Source of the DNA: Desmodesmus armatus
Taxonomy: Eukaryota; Chlorophyta; Chlorophyceae; Sphaeropleales; Scenedesmaceae
NCBI GenBank assembly: GCA_007449985.2
Contig: VIIQ02000075.1
Location: 371,310-435,309, forward strand
Direction: 5' to 3'
DNA length: 64,000 nt
Below the pieces are notes generated by a model, which was given only the letters and a program-made list of their open reading frames with translations, was not told the origin of the DNA and searched no databases. Position numbers and translations under genes: made by a program. Shown one piece after another: positions 22,446 through 33,800 of this stretch (positions within the stretch are counted from its first letter, which is position 1; every line of letters starts with the position of its first letter).

Positions 22446-25400
22446 ATGAAGCGTGTGAGGTCGTGTGAGGAACATCAGTGAAGCTGTTTGCTGTGCCCTG
22501 GAAGACTGAAAAACCCTCTGACAGCCCCATACCACCCTCTGACGCCTCAGACAGCCCCCCATCCTCAAGCCTCAGGCTAGACCCTGGCGCATTCACAGAG
22601 GGCGCTCCCCTGAGAGCCTGGCACCAACAACCCCAGATATTGATATCGTACTGCCCTCCCCTTCAAACGCTGCCAAACCAGGCCCCTCTGCCGCTACACA
22701 CCAGCAGGTGCTGCTGCTACAGCTGCACCCCTTTCTGGATGCATCCCTACCATCCCCACTGCCTCGCCACTGACCCCAGCAGCAGGGATTCTGCTGCAGC
22801 TGCACCCCCACCCCCAGCAGCACCCCCACCCCCACCCCCAGCAGCAGCAGCACCCCCACCCCCACCCCCAGCAGCAGCAGCACCCCCACCCCCAGCCGCA
22901 GCAGCAGCAGCATTACCGCACCCGCAGGCCCAGAACCTCATTTCCGGAGGGTTCTAGGGTCATGCGTGTGCTCTGCATGCCTTGCAGTCGCCTTGCAGCT
23001 GCTGCTAGCTCCCGCTGTGAGAGGTCCCACCCCCACCAGCCGCTGCAGGGGTGTGAAGGCACACTCACACAGCAGGTGCTTCAAGAGGCCGCCATCACCA
23101 CAACCGAGGTCCAGCACGGTTGACATGCCGCAGCGGCTGACCAGCTCTGACACCAAGCGACGACGCTGGAGGCCTGTGATTTTTTGGGGCGGCGGGGGGG
23201 GGGGAGTGAGGGTTGAGGGGCACGCCAGGTGAGTGAGTGAGTGAGTGAGTGGGTGATTGAGTCTGAGTGAGTGCAGATACAGCACTCGCACAGCAGTGCT
23301 TCAAGAGGCCCGCCGTCACCGCAACCGATGTCGAGGACGGTTTTACATGCCGCAGCGGCTGACCAGCTCTGACACCAGGCGGCGACGCTGGAGGCCTGTG
23401 TGTGTGGGGGGGGGGTGAGGGGGAGTGAAGGTGGACGGCACACTAGCTGAGTGAGTGAGTGAGTGAGTGAGTGAGTGAGATATTGAGTCTGAGTACGATA
23501 GCACAGCAGGTGCTTCAAGAGGCCGCCGTCACCACAGCCAAGGTCCAGCACGGTTGACATGCCGCAGCGGCTGACCAGCTCGGATACCAGGCGGCGACGC
23601 TGCAGGCCTGTTGTGAAAGTGGGTTGGGGTGGGGGGAGAAATGAGGGTTGAGGGCACACCAGGTGCCACCTGGTCACGGTGAGTGAGCAAGGGAGTCGTT
23701 GAGTATGAACAGGTATGAAAGACACTGGCACAGCAGGTGCTGCAGGAGGCCCGCCGTCACCACAGCCAAGGTCCTGCACGGTTGACATGCCGCAGCGGCT
23801 GACAGCTCGGACACCAGGCGGCGACGCTGGAGGCCTGTGTGTGTGTGGGGGGGGGTGAGGGGGAGTGAAGGTGGACGGCACACTAGCTGAGTGAGTGAGT
23901 GAGTGAGATATTGAGTCTGAGTACGATAGCACAGCAGGTGCTTCAAGAGGCCGCCGTCACCACAGCCGAGGTCCAGCACGGTTTGACATGCCGCAGCGGC
24001 TGTCCAGCTCGGACACCAGGCGGCGACGCTGGAGGCCTGTGTGTGTGTGGGGGGGGGGGTGAGGGGGAGTGAAGGTGGACGGCACACTAGCTGAGTGAGT
24101 GAGTGAGATATTGAGTCTGAGTACGATAGCACAGCAGGTGCTTCAAGAGGCCGCCGTCACCACAGCCGAGGTCCAGCACGGTTGACATGCCGCAGCGGCT
24201 GACAAGCTCTGACACCAGGCGACGACGCTGGAGGCCTGTGATTTGTGGGGCAGGGGGGGGTGTTCACTCACTCACTCATTGTTCGTTACATTGAGATCCC
24301 CGAAAGACCCAGCCCACACCATGTAAGCTCAGGGACCCAAACCATGTCCCTCCAATGCAACTTAAGGCGCCACCTCCTTCACAAGAGCAGCGAGCCACCT
24401 GCAACACACAAGGTTAGACAACATGCAAACATGTACAAGGCATAAAGCGGGGGGGGGGGGGTGTTCAGATGCGATCGAGCACTGTGCAAGTATCAAGAGA
24501 CAGCAAGCCCAGGCTGTCCCATGAAAGAATAAGATGGGTCCAGGGGAGCTCAAATGGTAGAGCGCCCGCTTAGCATGCGGGAGGCAGGGGGATCGATGCC
24601 CTCCATCTCCAGTGTTGAAACACCTGCAGCACCTGTAGCTAAATTATGGAGCTGTAGCTCATGCAACTTGCTCTTGGTGAGGTCAAAGCCAGCATCACCA
24701 GCCAACCAGGTCTGGCACATGCTGATAAGAAAGAACAACCAGGCACATTGTGGCCCTTTTGCAGCGAGTGACCCTCCACCCACAGCGCAGCGCACTTACA
24801 CTATCTCCACAGCAACGTTGCGGCTGTGCCGCCGCCTTAGCTGCTGCTGCTGTCAAGGCATCGACACCCCTGCTTTTTGTTTGTGCTCTCACACTGCCGC
24901 AGGAACCCGCTCAGGCCTCACTCACTTACTCAGGCTGGTCCTCCTTTGACAGACGTGTAACACCCAACACCAAGGTGTAAGCATCCATGGCCACTTGTAA
25001 TACTCCCCACCCCCCAAACAAACAACACAATCGTTGTGAGGCTTTGCCTCCGGCTCCCGGCAGCCGGGTTGACTCGGCTGTTGCATGTGTGGCTAGCCGG
25101 GGGGTGGGGGCTGTACCTAACCAAAGAACAGCAACACAAGTCCTACAGCATACAGCACAACCATGTGGCCACTCACCTAGTGGAGGGTCAAACATTGCGA
25201 CGCCCGACTGGCCCCCAGCTGTGCCGCCAGCCGCTGCTGCTGCTGTTGAGGCCTTGGGCCAGGTGACTTCCATCAGGTGCACCGCCAGCATGGCCTCAAC
25301 AGGGGGAACTTGTGCAACACGTCCACTCCTTGCAGCGTCACCGCACCCTGTGAGTGTGGTGGGGGGGGGTGTCGAAATGGTGGCGGTGTGTTGTACAGCA

Positions 25401-27592
25401 TGGCCCCCACAGGGCTGGACATGTGCAGCACTCCAGTCCTTGCAGCGTCACATGCACCCTGTGTGTGTGTAGACACAAGGAGTGCATCCAGCCAATGCAT
25501 CAACCATCTCACCATCCAAGGATGTGAAATTCCGAAGCTGGGCAGTAGTGTTGTTTTGTGTGTGTGGCGAGGGGGGGGGGGAGGGGGCGGGAGGAAGGGG
25601 GGGTTCGAATGGGGGCGTGTGTTGTACAGGGCCGGGTAACTTCCAGCAGGTGCACCACCAACACACGGCCTCCACAGGACTGAACTTGTGCAGAACATCC
25701 AATCCTTGGATCGTCGCATGCCCCTGTAAGTGTGTGTGTGTGTGTGGGGGGGGTCAGAATGGGGGTGGTGTGTTGTACATATGCAGGTGGCGGCCACAAA
25801 ATGCATCCAAAGTTGGCTGAAGAAGATTGGACAGGGTTTGCAGCGCTGCTGCAGCTGCTGTTGAGGCCTTGGCCGGGTGACTTTCCATCAGGTGCACCGC
25901 CAGCATGGCCTCAACAGGGCTGAACTTGTGCAACACGTCCCTCCTTGCAGCATCACATGCACCCGGGGGTCCGGATGTTGGGTGATGGCGGTGGTGGCCG
26001 TGTTTTGTGCTTGTCCCATGGAGTGTGTACAAAGGTGCGTTTGTTCCCCAGAGGCAAAGGCGAGGGTATGTCCCATACCCCACTTCGTGGCACAGAACCA
26101 ACCAATACCAATACCAATATTGGGGTTGAACCCTGTTTCCCCGGCACTTAGCCAGCGAGCATATCTGCTCATGAGGTTGTTTCGCAGATATTAGCACCCT
26201 TCCAACCAGAGGGATGACTAGTACATATGCAGGTGGTGGCCACAACGTGCATCTGATGTTTTTGACTGTCTCCAATGCAGCCAACAGGTGATTGATGCTG
26301 CTGTTGGCATGGGTGCACCCTTGGGTTTAGGGTTGGGTTTTAGGGTTTAGGTTAGGCCCCTAAACCCAAGCCTTCAGCAGTAGCACAGCTGGCTGATACC
26401 AACAAGACGATGATGCCACCCCTCACCTTTTCTGTGCTGCACCCCCCACCGTGAGACCCATGACTAATCCCTCCACGTCACTCGTCACTCCTCCTGAGCC
26501 CAACAGCAGGCTGTAGCCACGCAGCACGTCAAGCTGTAGCAGCCGGGGTCGCTGGGCGCACTGGCGCTGCTGCTGCCTGCTGCTGCCTGTCTCTCTGTGC
26601 ATCTGCACTGCTGCTGGCTGCCTGTCTTGCTGTACTGCTGCGGGGGGCCAGGTACAAGTGGGCGTTGATCTGCACAACAGGGATACACACATGGCTGCCT
26701 AGAACCGTACTGCCCATGAAGTGCATCGACAACAAGGAGGCTGCCTGTATTGCTGCTGGGGGCAAGGTACAAGTGGGCGTTGATCTGCAAAACAGGGATA
26801 CACACATGTCTGCCTAGAACCGTACTGCCCGTTTATCAAGTGCATCGTCAACAACGGGCTGCCTGTCTGGCTGTACCGCTTGGGGGCAGGTACAAGTGAC
26901 ATTGATCTGCAAATTATTTACACACACGCAAACGTCGCAACACACCTTTTGAGACTAGCCTCCCAACATGACGACTGGTCATCATGACTTGCACTTGCTG
27001 GATGCAACCCATGTGTTCAACACACAGCGACCCAAGCCATGGCAGGATGCAGCTCCCCATCACCAGCTATGCAAACATATCCAGTTGACCCAGCACAAGG
27101 CCCATGCTCTCTGCCCCCAGCCCCCCCCCCCCCAAACTATCAGCATCATGACAGAAAGGGTTTGCTTGGTTGCTGAGGGGGCAGAAGAGGTTCCCTGAAA
27201 GCTGACCCCCCCCCCCCCCCCCCCCCCCCGGCGCAAAATGCCGTATGTCGCCTGCCTCTCCTCACCTTAGCCGCCAAGCCGTTTGCAGGCTGCAGCTCCC
27301 CCTCACCATCTATGCAAGCATTCCCTGTTGATCCAACACAAGGCTCATGCTCTCTAACGCCCCAGCCCCTCCAAGCAATCGGGCCCCCTCCAAAGCCACA
27401 CAAAACCAGGAAAACACCCCCCCACCCTCCAAAACAAAAAAATTGCCGCATGTCGCCTGCCCTCTCCTCACCTTAGCCACAGGCCGTTGCAGGCTGCAGC
27501 TCCCATCACCATCTATGCAAGTACTCCCTTTTGACCCCAACACAAGGCTCATGCTCTCCAACCCCCAAGCCCCTCCGAGCATCAGCAACCCC

Positions 27593-27623
<31 letters not shown>

Positions 27624-27851
27624 GCAAAATGCCCAAAACCCAAAAAAAACAAACAACCCAAGAAAACAAAAACAAACAAACAACATCCGGCATGCCGACT
27701 GCCCCTCCTCACCTTAGCCACCAAGCCATTTGCAGGCTGCATCTCCCCCTCACCAGCTGCTGCACCTTCCCACAACACCTCAACCCCCTCAGGCCCCACA
27801 GCTGCTGCCGCACCCCCATCAACATCCATATCACCAGCCCCTCCTCCCTGC

Positions 27852-27885
<34 letters not shown>

Positions 27886-30800
27886 AAGCGTCACCGGTGC
27901 TGCTGTTGCTGCTTCTGCTTCAGCAGCAACGACCAGAGCCTCCAGCTCTGCTGCTGCTGCTTCAGTGGCTGCGGCAGCAGCTGCTGTTGCAGGGGGTTCA
28001 GGGAAGGAGCCTACATGCACAACAAAAGATGGAGAGAATGCCGGGCGAAAGAAGCTGTGATTTGAGTGCAGGTGATTCTGATGACAACAGCACATTGCCA
28101 TAGCAGCACAGCAGCCGGCGCACCTTGCTTTTTTCAATTGCAGGTACGATTTTGCGCTCTGTGACCCACAACAGGACTGCTCCAGCTACTCATGACAACA
28201 TGCAGCCTGAACTGCCAGGGGTGCATGACTCCCCAGCACCCTGACATTCATTTCTCACTGAATCATTACTTGATTTGAAGGTGTACAGCACGATATGTGG
28301 AACGACCCACTCACCTGTGAGGGCTGCTGCATCCAGTGACTTGAGTAGGTGCAGGGCGGCCAGCGCAGCAACGTTCTCTGCATCCACAGGACCTAGGGTC
28401 AAACCTGCAGTGACGAGCAGTGAGAGTGAGAGTGAGACTAGAGTGAGAGTGACAGGAAGAGTGAGAGTGAGAGGACTGAGACCTGCAGTCCTGGGGAACC
28501 ATAATGCCCATTCAGTGAGAGCGCACAGAAGCCACCTGCGCCCCAGGGTTGAGTGGTTGAGAGAGCGTTGAGAGATACTGGGAGTGCTGCTCTCCCAGCC
28601 CTGTCACAGCAAGCAGGACCAGGCAGGCTGAGCAATTACGCCATCCTTTCACATCTGAGTCAGCAACAACCACCAGCCGCCCTCCTGCACCTCGCCTATC
28701 ACAAGCAGGAACGGCATTTGAGCTGTGACACTGGTAGGTACCTAGGGTCCAAGGTTTAAAGTTTAGTCCCTAACCCCTAGCTAAATCCTGTACCTACCTG
28801 AGTCAGCAACAACCACAAGCTGCCCCTCTTGCACCTCAACATGTGCGCTGCCAGCACCAAATCCAGCTTCTGTGTCCACACACACCGACAGCTTCTCCAG
28901 CAGCACTAGCCCCTCCTCATCACTCACACACCCTAACACCCTCCACCACAACCCTGCACCGCTGCCGCTGACTGCCGCCGCCGCCGCTGCTGCTGCTGAT
29001 GCTGCTGCTGTGGCTGCGGCGGGATAAACCCTGAGCGTTGTCCGGCAGTTGAACCCTGATGGGCTGTTGCTGGCTGGTTCGGTTGCATCCTCAACTGCTA
29101 TTACGTAATCGTGCAGGGGCGATCTACTGCCGGTGTTGTTGGCATTTTGCGCCCGGCTGCTGCTGCCGCTGCAGTGGAAGTCTCCAGACGCTGCTGCTGC
29201 TGCTGTTGCTGTTGCTGCTGCTGCTGCTGCTGCTGCTGGTGTGGTTGTGTAGGCAGCAGTTGTGTCACCCAGTGAGCATGCTTGGTGGCGTAGGTGTCTA
29301 GCAAGTGACGGGGCTGGGCACCCACCCAACAGCTGGACCTGCACACGACATGAGAAACAAGTGAGTGAGAAAAGTGAGAGAGATGAAGATGCAATGAGAG
29401 CGGGAAGGGTGTGGGAAGAGTGCAGCAGGATGACATGCAGGATGTCGGCTTTCTGGTGCATGTCAGTCTGTAAGCCCTGTACAGGCATACAGCCAGCTTG
29501 CCACTGGCATGTAGAGCAGCAACATACTGCACAATGAACCACATGACGCCCCCCCCCCCCCCAAAACACACACCCAGGTGGCGTTGTCCAGTGTCGCACA
29601 TGACCCACCCACCCACCTGTACTCTGTGGGTAGCCTTGTGAGTGTTGTCATGTGCAAACAACCTGTCAAGTACAGTAGCAATATATTGTACAGTGCATGA
29701 CATGGACCCCCCCCCCCCCGGCCATGCCACCCACCTTATTCAGTGTCGCACACGACCCACCACCTACCTGTACTCTGTTGGTAGCCTTGTGAGAGTTGAT
29801 CCACCGTGCGGGACTCTGCTGCTGTAGGCTGCTGCAGGCAGGAGGCCTGACAGAGCAGCCCAGAAGGTGTCTCTGCTGTAGCTGCGCCACTTCAACACAT
29901 GGTAGGTGCCCTGGACACAGCAGCCAGTACCGGGGGAGAGGCGCGTGTGGACGCTAGCGTGAAAGATTCGATTGGAGAGAGACACTCTACATGGTGGGAG
30001 GCACATGGTAGGTGTCCTACACACAGCAGCCAGTACCGGGGACAGCAGTACAAGGGAGAGAGACACGCATGCATGCATGCAAGCGTGAAAGTATCGGTTG
30101 GAGGGAGACACGACGTATGACGGGAAACAGACAAGCAGTAGCGGTGGTGTTGTGCTGTGCTGTGTCAAGCTTGGAGTGACAGCCTGTCACTGCGGCTGGC
30201 AGGACGGCAGTGACAGCAGGTGAAGAGAGCCCTGCTCCTGCTGTCGCTGTCCCTACCCCTGTCCCTGTGCATGCAAACACAGCGAGTCCCTTGCCTGTCC
30301 CAACAGCCAACATCTCTGAGCACAATACACTGTGCTGCAAGCAAACTACTGCCGGCGACGCTTCCAACACCAGCACCTAAACCTTTCCCGACAAGTTGTT
30401 ACGGTGTGCAATCAACTAGTGAACCAAAACATGGCAGGATCAGAACATTCAGAAAAACACTGCTGTTTCAAGCAAAGCGGCCACTCACCGCCCCCCGCAT
30501 GATGCCACAGCCTGCAAACAGCACAGGGCCATACACACGCCGCCCTGCCAGCCAGCTTGCCCTGATGTTCAGCCCAGCAGCCTCTGCTGCCCCTTGGTCC
30601 TGGAAGTACACCGAGTACATGATTGGAGGCCCTATATCCACCAGGTGGGGGCCCTGAGAGCTGCTGCCTGCTGCTGGTGCTGGTGCTGGTGCTGGGGTGG
30701 TGTCGGGGGGGCTGTCTGGGGGGAGGATGGTGTGGGGTGTGCTCTGTGGTGCTGAGGTGGAGGGCCCTGTGAGGGGTGTTGGCATGAAGGTGAGACACAA

Positions 30801-33800
30801 ACTACTAGTTAGTCAGTGGTACAGTTGTCGGTTGGGATGGAGAGTTCAGCAGCTGTGCTTCTGCAGCACCCAGGATCCATCTAGTGCTGGCCTTGTTGTG
30901 ATGACACTTGAAGCACACCAGGCATACACCTTCGGCGCCGAGCCACGGTGGGGTTGGACATCCTACAGGTGATGGCTTCAGAGGGAGCCGACTGCACCTG
31001 GGACTATTCCTATTCCTATACATTGCCTGCCCATCTGCAAGCATACACTATGGTGCAGCCAGCATCTTGGGCTCAAAGTCCAGTGAGCAAGCTGTTGCAG
31101 TGTCAGGCTTCCTTTCAAGTTGCTCTGACACACTTGACCACAATTGGTCTGTAGATGACTCAGGGAGGACTAGCTCTCACTCACTTGCCACGTCTGTTAG
31201 ACCATCAGCTGTACGCCATGTGTGCTCGTGCCTGACTCACCTTCCCCCGCCTCTTGTGCTGAGCCCTCCCAGTCCATGACAGCAGGCCCTCCCTCAGCCA
31301 CCAGAGAGACCCGTGACAGAACAGGACCACCTGCAGCACCTGGAATGGGTGCAGGAGCAGCGGACAGCAACAGCAGCATATGCATGCTTGTAACTTGCAA
31401 CAGTGTCGTCTGCACCCTTTGACAATCTGAATAATCTTCTGCGAATTCTTGAGCTGCTAACCTGCATCCAAAACCACGGACAGGGAGGGTTTGAGGGTCC
31501 TTTGAATGATGATCCCTCCACATGCAGCGCCTATGCCTCGCCTTGATTTTGACTAACCTACCTGCCTCACCCGACGGTGGTGCTGCACCTTCTGCTGCTG
31601 TGTGCAACCGTTTCTTGGGCGGCTGCGCTTCACCCAACAGCGTACTAGCAGACGCCTGCCTAGACGCCCCCAGCACAACCGACGAAGGCCCATCATCTCC
31701 TGGCTGCTCCTGCTGAGGCCACGGCTGCTCTGTAGCTCCCTCCTGCTGCTGCTGTGTGTGCTGAGCGTGCTGAGCGTCCTGCAGGACACCTGTGCTGGTG
31801 TGCTGCTGCTTTCCTGCAGGTCCAATCAGCACTGACGTTCCCCCAGATAGGTGCCCCAGCACCCCCTGCCCCTCCATAGCATCATCCTCGCTTTCACCCC
31901 GTCCTGGCTGCTGATCCTGCCCCTGCTGTTGTTCCAACCCCTTGTGCTGGGGGTCCTGCTGCTGTAGCGGTGCATGCACCCGTTCCCACTGCTGCTGCAG
32001 GGCCTTCCACTCTTGTGGCAGCGCAGGGTATGTCACCCGGGGTCCCACCCTGCCCCACACCACCAGAGACTGGGGCTCCTGCAACTGCAGCAGGGAGCAC
32101 ACCTGCTGCAGTAGGGCTGGGGGTGCAGCAGTAGAAGCAGCAGCAGGTGCCTGCAGCTTCACCTCACTCACTTGCGCCCTGCAACATGAGGTGTGTGTAC
32201 AAACACATGCATCAGATCCTGGGCTTGATGCTGTGCCTTTGCTTGCTTTTCTTGTTTCCTGCGCTTGCAGTTTGCTCTGCCAAATCGCATGTGCAACACA
32301 TAACAGTCACTGCTGCATAGCTTTTCCACACGGCAGACTAGAGGTGACTTCTCACGCCACCATGCCCCGCTGTTTGGCCTAATGCACCAAGTGGACCGTT
32401 TTTCAGTCAAGTAGTGCAGCAAACATGCTGCATGTTTGAACAAGAGTGTAGCCGCTTGGCATCAGCTGCCACACACTGCTGTGCAGCAACTTGACTTCTG
32501 GCACGTTGCATGTGGTCAACACGCCAACACACCAGCAAACTCCACCCGCCGTTGCGTTGAGCTGCACACCCTACAGGCTATACCGCTCCATGACACAGCG
32601 TACCACGCACGTGAACTGGCCATGTGTCAAGAAGTTTGATCCGTATCCCTGTATGGATCATGTTCTGCTGCAGCAGCACTTACCTCACATCAGCAGGGAC
32701 CAGCACAGCAGTTGGGGTGTCATCCCACACCTCATGCTCCAAGGTTGCAACGGGTGCTGCTGTGCTGCCGCCTCTCTTCCCACCCCCCGGCTGCTGCTGC
32801 CTGCTGACTGCACGCCCATGGTCCAGCACAGACACACCTGGTGGAAGGCGCAACAGTGGAACATGTCAGCATAGAGTGCCCACCCAACTGCTTTTGAGTC
32901 ACTCACAGGCTGATGAATACAAGGCTGTTCTTTGGCAGCGGCACCAGCTGCATCGAGTGAGGGGCTTTGAACAACACGCCAGTGCAATGGTGTACAGGGG
33001 ACACACATGGAGGCATGCAGGAGCGCATGACTGCACAGACAGACAGACCCGCCACCCAGTATGCATGAAGTATCATTCACAATGAGTTCCAGCTTGCACA
33101 GAGTGGCTTCCAAGTGCTGGTTGACGTGCCACACGTGCCAACCGTCAGCCCCATCACACATATGCCTGTATTTCTATAAAAGCTGTAACATTTAGCAGGA
33201 TCGCATGCATTGCATGTCTCTAAGTACTCCACATCTGCAAACACACCTTCCAGCAGCTGTCCTGCAGCAGCAGCCTCCTGCAGCAGCCCCTGAATGTGAT
33301 ACATAAGTCCCGCTGAATCCGAGGGATCCACCCTGGGCCCCAACCCGCCTCCAGCGCCCTGCTGCTGCTGCTGCTGCTTTTGTTTAATCCAGTTTACCAA
33401 CTGCTTGCTGTGTGCGAGGGCAGTCAAGGGCAGGGCCACTGGGAAGGTCATTGGTACTGCCTCTCCCACTGACCCTGCTGCTGCTGCCGCTGCTGGTGCT
33501 GATTGGTCGGTGCTGAGTGGGTACTGCTGGCAGTATGACCACCACGCTTTCAAGTCGGCATCTTGCTGAATGCCCTGGGGGAGAACGGGCCGCAGTAATG
33601 TGCCACAGCAGTGGGATGCAGTAGTAGAACGCATCAGTGCAGGGTGTATAAGGACATGAGACGCATGACAGCAGTCAGTTGGGGAGGGGCTTATACGCTA
33701 GAATGACAGCCTACGATGTAGGTGTAGTCAGCTGACAGCACAACGGAATGCATCTGCAAATGCCCCATCATGTGTTCACCCTTTGCGGAATGAAGCTCCC

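Noticed and set aside
23068..24240. CRISPR-like array (regular repeats and spacers)
   Set aside because: The repeats are 110-bp protein-coding exon copies with related, not unique, spacers, in a nuclear eukaryotic gene.
27207..27230. Very long C run as a possible assembly gap filler
   Set aside because: Several similar runs occur at intron positions with normal flanks, so they are probably genuine, though their exact length is not trustworthy.
28425..28475. GAGAGTGAGAGTGA repeat as a regulatory element
   Set aside because: It is one of many simple GAGT microsatellites in HEN1 introns with nothing to set it apart.
31522..31835. Plus-strand frames over the HEN1 central exon
   Set aside because: Antisense to the minus-strand exon beginning at 32178, which joins in frame with its neighbours.
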